64,000 nt of DNA from Cereibacter azotoformans (GCA_017599285.1 JAGFXX010000001.1:62001-126000), one strand, 5' to 3'. Counted from the stretch's first letter, positions 9,241 through 18,718 are shown. Notes: generated by a model not told the origin, from the sequence alone. Numbers and translations: made by a program.

Positions 9241-9792
9241 ATGCTGCGTCTGCTGTTTGCCGTGATCTACACGGCCTTGACCTTCGGTGCAAACGGCGCG
9301 GCGGCGGGGCCGGCCGAGGCGCGCACTCTCCTGGCCGGAGACATGAAGAAGCTTGTCATCCATGCCGAGGCCAGGCCGCTGCCCGAGGTGATGCTTGCCG
9401 ATCTCGACGAGGCGCCGCGGTCGCTCTCGGACTGGCGCGGCCGCTGGGTGGTGGCGAACTTCTGGGCCACCTGGTGCGCCCCCTGCCGCGAGGAGATGCC
9501 GACGCTCGACCGGCTCGAGGCCGAGATGGGCGGCGAGGGGTTCTCGGTGGTCACGGTGGCCACCGGCCGCAACGCCGTGCCCGGCATCCGCAAGTTCTTC
9601 GAGGAGGCCGAGGTCACGCACCTGCCCGTGCTGCGCGATCCGAAGTCGGCCCTGGCCCGGCAGATCGGGGTGATGGGGCTGCCGGTGACGCTGGTCCTCG
9701 ATCCCGAGGGGCGCGAGGTGGCGCGGCTCATCGGGGACGCCGACTGGGATTCGCCCGAGGCGATGGCCGTGCTTGGCGCGCTGATGCAGTGA
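9241..9792 (+). CDS. TlpA-like periplasmic thioredoxin-fold protein
   Basis: This 183-residue protein has an N-terminal signal or anchor helix (residues 1-22). A TlpA/ResA-like thioredoxin fold follows, with the redox motif WCAPC in the context [15 protein letters not shown] and a cis-Pro loop (GLPVT). The ATG at 9241 directly follows GGAGGTGGA. Proteins of this family reduce periplasmic disulfides, often for cytochrome c or oxidase assembly; the specific partner is not evident here. It is divergent from argH. Confidence 0.88.
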   Translation: MLRLLFAVIYTALTFGANGAAAGPAEARTLLAGDMKKLVIHAEARPLPEVMLADLDEAPRSLSDWRGRWVVANFWATWCAPCREEMPTLDRLEAEMGGEGFSVVTVATGRNAVPGIRKFFEEAEVTHLPVLRDPKSALARQIGVMGLPVTLVLDPEGREVARLIGDADWDSPEAMAVLGALMQ

Positions 9793-9893
9793 GGCGGCCC
9801 GTCTGAGTGCAGGCGTTTCCGTTCCGCCCCAGGGGCCGCTATGGTCGCGCGGGAGGCCGGAGCATCCTCCGGCTGCGACAGCAGGAGACGGGC

Positions 9894-10334
9894 ATGAGCA
9901 TTCTCGACGAGTTCCGGTCCTTCATCGCCAAGGGCAATGTGATGGACATGGCGGTGGGCATCATCATAGGTGCGGCCTTCACCGGCATCGTCTCGAGCCT
10001 GGTGGCCGATCTGATCAACCCGGTCATCGGGCTCATCACCGGCGGGATCGACTTCTCGAACCTGTTCGTGAACCTCGGCGACGGCGACTACACGAGCCTC
10101 GCCGCCGCCCGCGAGGCAGGCGCGCCGGTCTTTGCCTACGGCGCCTTCATCACCGCCGTCATCAACTTCCTCATCATCGCCTGGGTCGTGTTCCTGCTGG
10201 TGAAGATGGTGAACCGGGTGAAGGAGACCGCCCTGCACAAGAGCCCGCCCGCGGCCGAGGCCGAGCCGGCCGGACCCACGCAGGAGCAGTTGCTGGCCGA
10301 GATCCGGGATCTTCTGAAAAAGGCCTCGGCCTGA
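9894..10334 (+). CDS. mscL: Large-conductance mechanosensitive channel
   Basis: MscL opens under membrane tension to release solutes during hypo-osmotic shock. The 146-residue protein starts with the typical amphipathic helix ([20 protein letters not shown]), contains TM1 and TM2 with a periplasmic loop between, and ends in a charged cytoplasmic helix ([13 protein letters not shown]). GCAGGAGAC precedes the ATG. A shared terminator follows. Confidence 0.96.
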   Translation: MSILDEFRSFIAKGNVMDMAVGIIIGAAFTGIVSSLVADLINPVIGLITGGIDFSNLFVNLGDGDYTSLAAAREAGAPVFAYGAFITAVINFLIIAWVVFLLVKMVNRVKETALHKSPPAAEAEPAGPTQEQLLAEIRDLLKKASA

Positions 10335-10338
10335 CGGT

Positions 10339-10360
10339 GGCCGGGCCGGGCGGCCCGGCC
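10339..10360. terminator. Bidirectional hairpin between mscL and ald
   Basis: A perfect 8-bp stem (GGCCGGGC and GCCCGGCC) has a 6-base loop. It lies between the convergent stops of mscL and ald. No T tract is present. Confidence 0.65.
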
Positions 10361-10367
10361 GCCGGTC

Positions 10368-11486
10368 TTACATCTTCAGCGCAAGCTGGGGCGACAGCAC
10401 GTCGATTTCGAGCGCGCGTCCCACGGCGTAATAGGTCAGATGCCCGGCGTGGGTGTTGAGGCCCGCGAGCAGATGCGGGTCCTCTTCGCAGGCGCGCTTC
10501 CACCCCTTGTCCGCGAGCGCGAGCAGGAAGGGCATGGTCGCGTTGCCGAGGGCCAGCGTCGAGGTGCGGGCCACCGCCCCCGGCATGTTGGCCACGCAAT
10601 AGTGCATTACCCCGTCCACCTCGTAGATCGGGTCCTGATGCGTGGTCGGGCGGGAGGTCTCGAAGCAGCCGCCCTGGTCGATCGCCACATCGACGATCGC
10701 AGCTCCCGGCTTCATCTCGGACAGTTGCGCCCGGCTCACCAGCCGGGGCGCGGCGGCGCCCGGGATCAGCACCGCCCCGATCACCAGATCGGCGCCGGCC
10801 ACCTGCTCGGCCGTGTTGCCGCTCGAGGCGTAGGAGGTGCGAAAGAGCGTGCCGAACGCCTCGTCGAGCGCGCGGAGCCTCGGCAGCGAGCGGTCGAGCA
10901 CGGTCACGTCGGCGCCCATGCCGGCGGCGATCCGCGCCGCATGGGTGCCAACCACGCCGCCGCCGATCACCACCACCTTCGCCGGGCCCACCCCCGGAAC
11001 ACCGCCGAGAAGGACTCCCCGCCCGCCGTTGGCCTTCTGCAAGGTCCAGGCGCCCACCTGCGGCGCGAGCCGGCCCGCCACCTCGGACATGGGCGCCAGC
11101 AGCGGCAGGCCGCCCCGCGCGTCCGTCACCGTCTCGTAGGCGATGGCCGTGACGCCCGAGGCCAGCAGGTCGCGCGTCTGCTCGGGATCGGGGGCCAGAT
11201 GGAGATAGGTGAACAGCACCTGCCCCTCGCGCAGCCGCTTGCGCTCGACCGGCTGCGGCTCCTTCACCTTCACGATCAGGTCGGCTTCGGCGAAAAGCTC
11301 TTCGGCGGTGGAGACCAGCCGGGCGCCGGCCGTCCGGTAATCCTCGTCGGGAAAGCCCGCCTCCGCGCCGGCCCCGGTTTCCACCAGCACCTCATGCCCG
11401 TGGGCCACGGCTTCGCGTGCGGCATGAGGCGTGAGACCCACGCGATATTCCTGCGGCTTGATCTCCCGCGGGCAGCCAATCCTCAT
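10368..11486 (-). CDS. ald: Alanine dehydrogenase
   Basis: Ald catalyses the NAD-dependent interconversion of alanine with pyruvate plus ammonium. At 372 residues it has family length. It begins with the conserved MRIGCPREIK segment and contains the Rossmann stretch VVVIGGGVVG, the KVKEP lysine motif and the MSEVAGRL region. The ATG at 11486 follows a GGAGGA box. It is divergent from an AsnC/Lrp-type regulator across 139 bases, the normal context for ald control. Confidence 0.96.
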   Translation of the reverse strand: MRIGCPREIKPQEYRVGLTPHAAREAVAHGHEVLVETGAGAEAGFPDEDYRTAGARLVSTAEELFAEADLIVKVKEPQPVERKRLREGQVLFTYLHLAPDPEQTRDLLASGVTAIAYETVTDARGGLPLLAPMSEVAGRLAPQVGAWTLQKANGGRGVLLGGVPGVGPAKVVVIGGGVVGTHAARIAAGMGADVTVLDRSLPRLRALDEAFGTLFRTSYASSGNTAEQVAGADLVIGAVLIPGAAAPRLVSRAQLSEMKPGAAIVDVAIDQGGCFETSRPTTHQDPIYEVDGVMHYCVANMPGAVARTSTLALGNATMPFLLALADKGWKRACEEDPHLLAGLNTHAGHLTYYAVGRALEIDVLSPQLALKM

Positions 11487-11625
11487 GATCCTTCCTCCCT
11501 GATCATTTTCTTCGACCATGCACCCTGCGGCGCGGCGGTGCTTTGAAATCTCGCGTGACGGCGCCGGGGCGGGGGGGTAGGATCTTTCGCAGATGCCATC
11601 CTCAGTCGAAGAACCTTGCACCTGA

Positions 11626-12084
11626 ATGGAACTTGACGCGACAGACCGCCGGATCCTCACCGTCCTGCAGAAGCAGGGCCGCATCACCAACGCCGAGCTG
11701 TCCGAGCGGGTGAACCTGTCGCCCTCGGCTTGCCACCGGCGCGTGCAGCGGCTGGAGGAAGAGGGCTACATCGCGGGCTATGTCGCGTTGCTGGACGCGC
11801 GCAAGCTGGCGCGGCCGACGACCGTGTTCGTCGAGATCACCTTGCAGGGGCAGGCCGACGACCTTCTCGACCGGTTCGAGCGCGAGGTGGCACGCGTGCC
11901 CGACATCCTCGAATGTCACCTGATGGCGGGGACGGCCGACTATCTGCTGAAGATCGTGGCGCAGGACACCGAGGATTTCGCCCGCATCCACCGGCAGTAT
12001 CTCTCGCGCCTGCCGGGCGTGGCGCAGATGCATTCGAGCTTTGCGCTGCGGACCGTGTTCAAGACCACGGCGATCCAGGTGTGA
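11626..12084 (+). CDS. AsnC/Lrp-family regulator, probable ald activator
   Basis: This 152-residue protein has the two standard Lrp/AsnC parts: an N-terminal winged helix-turn-helix (about residues 1-60, ending VQRLEEEGYI) and a C-terminal RAM ligand-binding domain (about 65-145, with the G-x-x-D loop AGTADYLL). Its gene is divergent from ald. AldR-type Lrp proteins of alphaproteobacteria control ald in response to alanine, so that role is the likely one by context. No operator was identified by eye. Confidence 0.88.
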   Translation: MELDATDRRILTVLQKQGRITNAELSERVNLSPSACHRRVQRLEEEGYIAGYVALLDARKLARPTTVFVEITLQGQADDLLDRFEREVARVPDILECHLMAGTADYLLKIVAQDTEDFARIHRQYLSRLPGVAQMHSSFALRTVFKTTAIQV

Positions 12085-12086
12085 CA

Positions 12087-12124
12087 GCCCCGCCGGGGCC
12101 GGCATCCCGCGCCCCGCGGGGCGC
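12087..12124. terminator. GC-rich inverted repeats between convergent genes
   Basis: Two elements lie between the stops of the Lrp gene and pmtA. One is a small hairpin (GCCCC-GCC-GGGGC, 12087-12099); the other is a perfect 16-base palindrome GCGCCCCGCGGGGCGC (12109-12124). Either could stop transcription in both directions; neither has a T tract. Confidence 0.45.
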
Positions 12125-12138
12125 AGGATCGGGGCGGC

Positions 12139-12753
12139 TCAACGGCGCCGGAAGCGCAGGAATGTGAAGAGGCCACCCGGCCCCATCGGGGCCTGTTCGA
12201 CCACCTCGAGGCGCGGATCGCCCGTGACCCGCTCGATGGAAAAGTCCGAATGCCAGCCTAGCGTGTTCTCGAACCGCGCGAGCGCCTTTTCGACGGCGGC
12301 AAGCGGGCCCTTTTCGCGGGCGAAATGGTTCACGATGACGACCTCGCCGCCGGACTTGCAGACGCGGGCCATCTCGGAGACGACACGTTCGGGCTCGGGC
12401 ACCACCGAGACGAGGAACATCGCCACCACCGTGTCGAAGGTCTCATCGGGGAAGTCGATCTCGCGCGCGTCCATCTGGCGAAGCTGCTTCACCGGCGTCA
12501 GGCCGAGTTCCTCGACCTTCTCGCGCGCCTTGGCCAGCATCTCGTGCGAGAAGTCGATGCCGGTCACCTCGACGCGGCGGCTGTAGAGCGGCAGCGACAG
12601 GCCCGTGCCCACGCCCACCTCGAGCACGCGGCCGCCACGGGCGTTCACATGCGTCGCCGTGCGGCGGCGCGGACTCTCGCTGACCTTGCCGAAGCTGAAG
12701 TCGTAGATCGGCGCCCACCGCTTGTAGCTCCGGCTCACCGCGTCAAGTTCCAT
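12139..12753 (-). CDS. pmtA: Phosphatidylethanolamine N-methyltransferase
   Basis: This SAM-dependent methyltransferase of 204 residues matches the length of the R. sphaeroides PmtA type. It converts phosphatidylethanolamine through three methylations to phosphatidylcholine. The SAM motif I is VLEVGVGTGLSLP, followed by the acidic end of strand 2 (VTGIDFS). It is the third gene of a leftward psd-pssA-pmtA run that supplies its own substrate, which strongly supports the call over a ubiquinone-type methyltransferase. Confidence 0.92.
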   Translation of the reverse strand: MELDAVSRSYKRWAPIYDFSFGKVSESPRRRTATHVNARGGRVLEVGVGTGLSLPLYSRRVEVTGIDFSHEMLAKAREKVEELGLTPVKQLRQMDAREIDFPDETFDTVVAMFLVSVVPEPERVVSEMARVCKSGGEVVIVNHFAREKGPLAAVEKALARFENTLGWHSDFSIERVTGDPRLEVVEQAPMGPGGLFTFLRFRRR

Positions 12754-12777
12754 GCGTCCATCCCTCTTCCGTTACAC

Positions 12778-13518
12778 TCAGTTGCGCCAGCGGCGCAGGT
12801 AGTTCACGATCGACAGGCCGGTCACGCCGAGGTAGGCGAGCCCCACCAGAACCATCAGAAGCCAGAACCGCGTCACCAGCAGCCCGATCACGATCACGGT
12901 GCCGATCAGCACGAAGATCGCCTTGTCGCGCGGGATTCGCATTGACTTGGGCGAGATGGTCGGGATCCGGCTCGTCATGAGCAACCCGACCAGCGCCAGA
13001 TAGATCCCGTAGGCGACGGGGAAGTCGCGGGCATCGATCAGCCCCTGCAGCGACATGAAGACCGGCAGCAGCGCGAGCAGCGCGCCCCCCGGCGCCGGCA
13101 CGCCGGTGAAATGCGGCTTGATGCCGGGTGGCAAAGGCGTGTCGCGGTTGATGTTGAACCGCGCAAGCCGCAGGCAGCCGCAGATCGTGTAGACCAGCAC
13201 GAAGACCCAGCTCGTGGAATAGGTGCCCGCCAGCGCATACTGGAAGACCAGAAGGCCCGGCGTGACGCCGAAGTTCAGGAAGTCCGAGAGCGAGTCGAGT
13301 TCGGCCCCGAAGCTCGACTGGGCGTTGAGGCGCCGCGCGATCAGCCCGTCGAGCCCGTCGATGGCCGCCGCGAAGACGATCAGCATGGCGGCGAGGTCGA
13401 ACCGGCCCACCATGATGAAGCGGATCGCCGTCAGCCCCGCGCAGAGCCCGGTGATCGTCACCAGATTCGGCAGGAGCATCAGGATCGGCAGGCTCCGGTC
13501 GTCGCCGCGCCGCAACAT
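12778..13518 (-). CDS. pssA: CDP-diacylglycerol-serine O-phosphatidyltransferase
   Basis: This 246-residue integral membrane enzyme makes phosphatidylserine. The complete CDP-alcohol phosphotransferase signature D-G-x2-A-R-x8-G-x3-D-x3-D is present at residues 57-79. Several hydrophobic helices follow. The gene starts 3 bases after the psd stop, so PS synthesis and decarboxylation are coupled in one operon with pmtA. Confidence 0.95.
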   Translation of the reverse strand: MLRRGDDRSLPILMLLPNLVTITGLCAGLTAIRFIMVGRFDLAAMLIVFAAAIDGLDGLIARRLNAQSSFGAELDSLSDFLNFGVTPGLLVFQYALAGTYSTSWVFVLVYTICGCLRLARFNINRDTPLPPGIKPHFTGVPAPGGALLALLPVFMSLQGLIDARDFPVAYGIYLALVGLLMTSRIPTISPKSMRIPRDKAIFVLIGTVIVIGLLVTRFWLLMVLVGLAYLGVTGLSIVNYLRRWRN

Positions 13519-13521
13519 CGG

Positions 13522-14220
13522 TCAGCGGGCCGCGCCGGAGCGGCGCGCCTCCGTGCTGGTGAGGTCGGCCAGCACCGTCTCCCCCGACGTCATGACCTGA
13601 CCGATGCTGACGAGCGGCTCCACCCCTTCGGGGAGATAGACATCCAGCCGCGAGCCGAAGCGGATCATCCCGAACCGCTCGCCGGTCAGAAGCGGCGTGC
13701 CCTCCTTGACGTCGCACAGGATGCGGCGCGCGACGAGGCCCGCGATCTGGACCACCGCGATCTGCCGCCCGTCGGCGAGCCGGATGGCCAGCGCATTGCG
13801 CTCGTTGTCCACGCTCGCCTTGTCGAGCGAGGCGTTCAGGAACTTGCCGGGCCGGTAGGCGACCGCCGTCACCGTGCCGCCGATGGGCGCGCGGTTCACA
13901 TGGCAGTCGAAGACGCTCATGAAGACCGAGACGCGGGTCATCGGTTCGGGCCCCATCCCCAGTTCGGCCGGCGGGACCGCGGGTTCGATCAGCGAGACGA
14001 CGCCATCGGCGGGGCTGACGATCAGCCCTTCGCGGGTGGGGGTGATGCGCACCGGATCGCGGAAGAAATAGTAGCACCAGACGGTCAGAAGCACCCCGAT
14101 CCAGCCCAGGGGTTCCCAGATCAGGAACAGCAGCAGCGTCACGCCCGCGAAGATGGCAACGAACTTCTTGCCCTCCCGGTGCATCGGCTTGATGAAGGTC
14201 GAGAGCATGTCGATCGCCAT
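13522..14220 (-). CDS. psd: Phosphatidylserine decarboxylase proenzyme
   Basis: Psd makes phosphatidylethanolamine and is a self-cleaving pyruvoyl enzyme. At 232 residues this is the short (PSD-A) form. There are two N-terminal membrane helices (about 18-53). The cleavage site is FGS, with Ser190 expected to become the pyruvoyl group of the alpha chain. I used the ATG at 14220 (MAIDML); the frame is open further upstream but the family N-terminus begins here. Operon with pssA and pmtA. Confidence 0.95.
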   Translation of the reverse strand: MAIDMLSTFIKPMHREGKKFVAIFAGVTLLLFLIWEPLGWIGVLLTVWCYYFFRDPVRITPTREGLIVSPADGVVSLIEPAVPPAELGMGPEPMTRVSVFMSVFDCHVNRAPIGGTVTAVAYRPGKFLNASLDKASVDNERNALAIRLADGRQIAVVQIAGLVARRILCDVKEGTPLLTGERFGMIRFGSRLDVYLPEGVEPLVSIGQVMTSGETVLADLTSTEARRSGAAR

Positions 14221-14383
14221 GGCGGAAGTGCCTTCTGAACTGGGTCTGGTTTCTTGGCCCGGGCCGGAACTCCGGCCGCGTGGATCTGGCAGGGTCAATG
14301 AAGGGATAAAACCACGCGGGCAGGCCATTGCAACCCTTGGTGGCGATCCTTCGCCATGCGCTGCTGCCGCACCGGAAAGGAAA

Positions 14384-14409
14384 ACCCCCGACACTTGCGC
14401 GACGGGGGT
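14384..14409 (-). terminator. Rho-independent terminator of rpsU
   Basis: Read leftward, the stem ACCCCCG / CGGGGGT with a 12-base loop is followed directly by TTTTCC. It lies 47 bases beyond the rpsU stop and before psd. Confidence 0.8.
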
Positions 14410-14455
14410 CCGATGGTGGCGAACCCGAAGGCTCGCCCAGCTTCGCGCTGACGTC

Positions 14456-14662
14456 TCAGAGAGCGCCTTCGCGTTGCGCCTTCTTGCGCGCGAGCTTGCG
14501 CGCACGGCGGACCGCTTCGGCTTGCTCACGGGCGCGCTTGACGGAGGGTTTCTCGAAATGCTGCTTGAGCTTCATTTCGCGGAACACGCCTTCGCGCTGG
14601 AGCTTTTTCTTGAGGGCCCGAAGGGCCTGTTCGACGTTGTTGTCGCGGACGCTGACCTGCAT
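14456..14662 (-). CDS. rpsU: 30S ribosomal protein S21
   Basis: S21 is a small basic ribosomal protein. This 68-residue copy shows the conserved start [20 protein letters not shown] and the Arg/Lys-rich tail. It is preceded by about 190 bases of non-coding sequence that must hold its promoter and followed by its own terminator, so it is a single-gene unit. Confidence 0.97.
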   Translation of the reverse strand: MQVSVRDNNVEQALRALKKKLQREGVFREMKLKQHFEKPSVKRAREQAEAVRRARKLARKKAQREGAL

Positions 14663-14858
14663 GTGGTTGTCACCACCTTCCTAGGTTAGAGTTGCAAGAT
14701 AAGCAGGTCGGGCGCCTATATCAAAGACGGAAAGGCTTGTCCACCGCCCGCGGGCGGGGAAGGGGCGCTGGATCCTCTGGACAAGCCGGTTGTTCTTCCG
14801 CCAGCACTGACAACGACAAGGGTGGCAAGTCACCTCAGGGAACCGGAAAGGAATGGCC

Positions 14859-15551
14859 ATGGACAAACGGGATGGAAACGAGAAGGCCCGCGACGCGATC
14901 CTCGATGCCGCGGTGATGCATGTGCCCTTCGACGGCTGGTCCGACGCGACGCTCCGCGCGTCGGTGCACGATTCGGGTGTGGCGCCGGGGCTGGCCCGCG
15001 CGCTCTTTCCGCGCGGCGGGGTGGATCTCGCGCTGGCCTACCACCGCCGCGGCAACGAACGGATGCTCGAGAAGGCGGCGACCGTCGATCTTGGCTCGAT
15101 GCGCTACTCGGAGCGGGTGGCGGCGCTGATCCGCTTCCGCCTCGAGGCGGTCGAGGACAAGGAGCTGGTGCGCCGGGGCTCGACGCTCTTCAGCCTGCCG
15201 CAGCACGCCGCCGACGGGGCGCGCGCCCTGTGGGGGACGGCCGACCGGATCTGGATGGCGCTCGGCGACACGTCGCGCGACGTGAACTGGTACACCAAGC
15301 GCGCCACGCTCTCGGCGGTCTATGGCGCGACGGTGCTCTACTGGCTGGGCGACGAGACGCCGGGCCATTACGCCACCTGGGAGTTCCTCGACCGGCGCAT
15401 CGACGACGTGCTGCGGATCGAGAAGCTTAAGGCCGAGGCGCAGCGCAATCCGCTGGTGCGGGCGATGACGGCCGGGCCGCGGATGGTCATGCGGCGGGTC
15501 CATGCACCCGCTGCCCATGCCGACGTGCCGGGCCGGACGGGCCACCACTGA
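14859..15551 (+). CDS. COQ9-family protein (ubiquinone biosynthesis)
   Basis: This 230-residue protein has the TetR-like fold of the COQ9 family, with the motif HVPFDGWSDATL near the N-terminus and the DVNWYTKRATLSAVY segment typical of COQ9. The family binds lipids and helps the COQ7-type hydroxylation step in ubiquinone synthesis. Two ATGs are possible (14853 and 14859). The GAAAGGA box ends right against the first, so the second, with normal spacing, is preferred. Confidence 0.88.
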   Translation: MDKRDGNEKARDAILDAAVMHVPFDGWSDATLRASVHDSGVAPGLARALFPRGGVDLALAYHRRGNERMLEKAATVDLGSMRYSERVAALIRFRLEAVEDKELVRRGSTLFSLPQHAADGARALWGTADRIWMALGDTSRDVNWYTKRATLSAVYGATVLYWLGDETPGHYATWEFLDRRIDDVLRIEKLKAEAQRNPLVRAMTAGPRMVMRRVHAPAAHADVPGRTGHH

Positions 15552-15618
15552 TCGGCCTGCCACCCCTCCCGGCCGCGACGCGCGCGGGGCCGGGCCCCAC
15601 CCGATGAAGGAGAACCGC

Positions 15619-16605
15619 GTGAGCCTGCCTGAGACGATGCGCGCCGTGGAGATTTCCCGCCCCGGCGCGCCCGATGTGCTGCGGCCCTGCACCGTTCCGG
15701 TCCCGGTGCCGGGGCATGGCCAGATCCTGATCCGCATCGCCTACGCCGGCGTCAACCGGCCCGATGCGCTGCAGCGGGCCGGCGCCTATGCGCCCCCGCC
15801 CGGCGCCTCGCCCCTGCCGGGGCTCGAGGCCGCGGGCACGGTCGCGGCCGTCGGCCCCGGCGTCGAGCGCTGGACGGTGGGCGACGAGGTCTGCGCGCTC
15901 CTGCCGGGCGGAGGTTATGCGGAATATGCCGTGACACCGGCCGGCCATGCGCTGCCCATTCCCGAAGGCCTCGGCCTGCGCGAGGCCGCCTGCCTGCCCG
16001 AGACCTGCTTCACGGTCTGGTCGAACGTGGTGCTGCGCGGGGGTCTCCTGGCGGGCGAGCGGTTCCTCGTGCACGGCGGTTCCTCGGGCATCGGCACGAC
16101 GGCGATCCAGATGGCGACGGCGCTGGGCGCGCGCGTCTTCGCCACCGCCGGATCGGAGGAGAAATGCGCCGCCTGCCGCGGCCTCGGCGCCGAGCGGGCG
16201 ATCAACTACCGCGAGGAGGATTTCGTGGCGGTCCTGAAGACCGAGGGCGGCGCGGACCTCATCCTCGACATGGTGGGGGGCAGCTACCTGCCGCGCAACG
16301 TGAAGGCGCTGGCGACCGAAGGACGGCTGGTGCAGATCGCCTTCCTCGAGGGCACCCGGATCGAACTGAACTTTGCCGAGGTGATGATGCGCCGCCTGAC
16401 GATCACCGGCTCGACCCTGCGCCCGCAGAGCGACCTGGCCAAGGACCGCTACGCCCGCGATCTCGAGACGCATGTCTGGCCGATGGTGGTGAGGGGGGCG
16501 TTGCGGCCGGTGATGGACAGCGAGTTTCCCCTCGAGGAGGCCGCACAGGCCCACGCAAGGATGGAAGGCTCGTCGCACGTCGGCAAGATCGTCCTGAAGG
16601 TGTGA
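15619..16605 (+). CDS. NAD(P)H quinone oxidoreductase (zinc-less MDR family)
   Basis: This 328-residue medium-chain reductase resembles the QOR/PIG3 group. It shows the N-terminal GroES-like fold (AGVNRPDALQRAGAYAPPPG), a nucleotide loop HGGSSGIGTTAIQ, and no structural or catalytic zinc cysteines. The GTG at 15619 is chosen because AAGGAGA lies 6 bases upstream; an ATG at 15604 would overlap that box. It follows the COQ9 gene by 67 bases, which hints at a quinone-related role. Substrate unknown. Confidence 0.85.
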   Translation: MSLPETMRAVEISRPGAPDVLRPCTVPVPVPGHGQILIRIAYAGVNRPDALQRAGAYAPPPGASPLPGLEAAGTVAAVGPGVERWTVGDEVCALLPGGGYAEYAVTPAGHALPIPEGLGLREAACLPETCFTVWSNVVLRGGLLAGERFLVHGGSSGIGTTAIQMATALGARVFATAGSEEKCAACRGLGAERAINYREEDFVAVLKTEGGADLILDMVGGSYLPRNVKALATEGRLVQIAFLEGTRIELNFAEVMMRRLTITGSTLRPQSDLAKDRYARDLETHVWPMVVRGALRPVMDSEFPLEEAAQAHARMEGSSHVGKIVLKV

Positions 16606-16624
16606 CCTGCCCGGGGGTGCCGGA

Positions 16625-16647
16625 GGCGGGGGCATCGAACCCCCGCC
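16625..16647 (+). terminator. Terminator of the quinone oxidoreductase gene
   Basis: A perfect 8-bp stem, GGCGGGGG with CCCCCGCC, has a 7-base loop. It starts 20 bases after the stop. The following 244 bases up to ku hold no gene that I can support. Confidence 0.75.
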
Positions 16648-16891
16648 TTCGGCGCTGCCGCGGACAGGGCATGTGGAGGCCCTCGGACATCGGCCTTCGG
16701 CGGCGGACCCGCGGCGCTCGGCTGAGCCTGTGCGCCAGGATGTGCGGCTGCCTCCTCGCGGCGCCTGAACGCCGCGCTTGCAGAGGTCAAGGACCGCTCG
16801 CCGGACAGTTACGCGGCCGACCGAGCCGTCTTCCGTGGCAACGCCGTCCGCAGGGGCCTCGATGGCCCCAAGGACGGCTCCGCTGCCCGTG

Positions 16892-17686
16892 TCAACGCTT
16901 GCCCTTGCCGTCGATGCTCTTCCTGAGCGCATCCATGATGTTCACGACATTGTCGCCGCCCCGGGCCGTCTTCGGGCCGCTCTTCCGCGTGCCCTTCTTC
17001 GGCTTCTTCGACCGGATCAGCTCCAGCAGGTTCTCCTGCACCGGGTCCTCGACCATGTCGGGCTCCCACTTGCGCGTCCGCTCGTCGATCAGCCGCTTGA
17101 CGAGGGCCAGCGCCTTGGCGTCGGGCTTCCCGCCACCGATGCCGGCGAAATACTCCTCCTCCGGCCGGACCTCGTCGCCGAAGCGGAGCGTCCAGAGGAT
17201 GATCCCCGTGCCGCGCGGCATGAGCAGGACCGCGCGCTCGCGCCCGCCCAGCACGAGCCGCGCGATGCCCGAACGGTCCGTCGCGCGCATTGCCTCGCGG
17301 ATCACGGCGAACGCCTCCTCGCCGATCGGGTCCGCAGGCATCAGGTAGTGCGGCCGGTCATACCAGATCCAGGCGATCTCGTCGGAGGGCACGAAACAGT
17401 CGATGTCGATGGTCCGGGCACTGTCGAGCGCAACCGCCTCGAGTTCCTCCTCCTCGAGGATCACATGCTCGTCCTCTCCACGGGGATAGCCCTTCACCCG
17501 GTCCTCGTCTCCCACCACGGCCCCCGTTCCGGCATCGAGGTATCGGCTGACGACCGGATGACCCGTCTTGCCGTTGAGCGTGCGGAACCGCACCCGCTCG
17601 GCGTCCGAGGTGGCCGGCATCAGCGTCACCAGGCAGGTGACGAGCGACAGCTTCAGATAGCCTTTCCAGTAGCTGCGGGGTGCCAT
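16892..17686 (-). CDS. ku: Non-homologous end-joining protein Ku
   Basis: This 264-residue bacterial Ku has the typical core: the N-terminal strand region with LNGKTGHPV, the acidic EEEEL stretch, and the helical ring segment ending KRLIDE. A Lys-rich tail (about 225-264) follows. Ku rings bind double-strand break ends and recruit LigD. No ligD lies within the window. The first codon follows the stop of the Gfo/Idh/MocA gene by 6 bases, so ku is downstream of the two oxidoreductase genes and may be co-transcribed with them. Confidence 0.92.
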   Translation of the reverse strand: MAPRSYWKGYLKLSLVTCLVTLMPATSDAERVRFRTLNGKTGHPVVSRYLDAGTGAVVGDEDRVKGYPRGEDEHVILEEEELEAVALDSARTIDIDCFVPSDEIAWIWYDRPHYLMPADPIGEEAFAVIREAMRATDRSGIARLVLGGRERAVLLMPRGTGIILWTLRFGDEVRPEEEYFAGIGGGKPDAKALALVKRLIDERTRKWEPDMVEDPVQENLLELIRSKKPKKGTRKSGPKTARGGDNVVNIMDALRKSIDGKGKR

Positions 17687-17692
17687 GCCGGC

Positions 17693-18718
17693 TCAACCGC
17701 CGCCGTCGCCGCGGGTTCCGGCCGCGTGGATCCGGTCGAGCACCTCGTGCAGCGTCACCAGATGCCGTGCCTCCGGGTCGAACCTCTCGCCGGCCGCCAG
17801 CCGTTCGGCCCAGGCGGCGAGGGCACGGCCGCCCCACGGATCGGGCGGCTCGGCAAGGGGCCGGGTGCCGGTGCCATGATGGCGGTGGGCGGCGAAGTCG
17901 TAGAAGGAGCCGCCGACATTGGCGAGACTGGCCCCGCCCTGGGTTCCGTGGAAATGCGCCTCGATCACCGCCTCGCGCCCGGCCTGCAGCTTCCAGGAAC
18001 AGGCGAGGCGGATCACGCAGCCCTCGGCGGTCTGCAGGGTGGCGACGGCGTAATCCTCCACCTCATGCGCCCGCGCGGGCCGGCCGGCGGCCAGCATCTG
18101 CGCCTCGACATGGCGCACCTCGGGCCAGTCCAGGGACCAGAGCGCGAGATCCACGAGATGAACGCCCAGATCCATCACGCAGCCGCCCCCCGACAGGGCG
18201 CGATCGTAGAACCACGCCTTGTCGGGCCCGTAGGCGTTGTGGAAGGTCAGATCGATCGCGAACACGCGCCCCAGATCGCCCGAGGCGACCAGGGGGCGGA
18301 TCGCCGCCATCGCCGCCGTCAGCCGATAGGAGAGATCGACGCCGAGCAGCCGGTCGGCCCGCGCGGCGGCCTCGACGACGGCCCGCACCTCCTGCGCCGT
18401 GCGTCCGAGCGGCTTCTGGCAGAAGACCGCGCAGCCCGCCTCGAGCGCCGCGAGGCTTTCGGTGGCATGACGGGCGCTCGGCGTGGCGATCACCACCCCG
18501 TCAGGCCGATGCGCCAGCGCCTCTTCGAGCGAGCCCACGGCCGCCGCCTCCGGCGCCAGTTCGAGCGCGCGCTCGACCGCTGCCCGGTCGGGATCGCCCA
18601 GGGCCACGATCTCGGCCACCCCGGTCCCGGCCAGTGCCTCCATCCGGGCGCGGCCGATCCAGCCAAGGCCCACGAAGGCCAGCCGGGGGCGGGTGCGTGC
18701 ACCCAGGCTCAACTGCAT
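17693..18718 (-). CDS. Gfo/Idh/MocA-family oxidoreductase
   Basis: This 341-residue protein has an N-terminal Rossmann fold (LAFVGLGWIG) and the family EKP-like loop, here QKPLG. A C-terminal alpha/beta domain follows, with the GGGCVMDLGVHLVD segment that positions the catalytic His. The family oxidises or isomerises sugars and cyclitols with NAD(P). The ATG at 18718 overlaps the end of the upstream dehydrogenase gene by 10 bases. Paired sugar-type dehydrogenases beside a glycan locus suggest carbohydrate metabolism; the substrate is not evident. Confidence 0.85.
   Translation of the reverse strand: MQLSLGARTRPRLAFVGLGWIGRARMEALAGTGVAEIVALGDPDRAAVERALELAPEAAAVGSLEEALAHRPDGVVIATPSARHATESLAALEAGCAVFCQKPLGRTAQEVRAVVEAAARADRLLGVDLSYRLTAAMAAIRPLVASGDLGRVFAIDLTFHNAYGPDKAWFYDRALSGGGCVMDLGVHLVDLALWSLDWPEVRHVEAQMLAAGRPARAHEVEDYAVATLQTAEGCVIRLACSWKLQAGREAVIEAHFHGTQGGASLANVGGSFYDFAAHRHHGTGTRPLAEPPDPWGGRALAAWAERLAAGERFDPEARHLVTLHEVLDRIHAAGTRGDGGG

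Noticed and set aside
16648-16891. Small gene between the quinone oxidoreductase and ku
   Set aside because: No frame with a ribosome site or plausible protein; only GC-rich spacer after a terminator.
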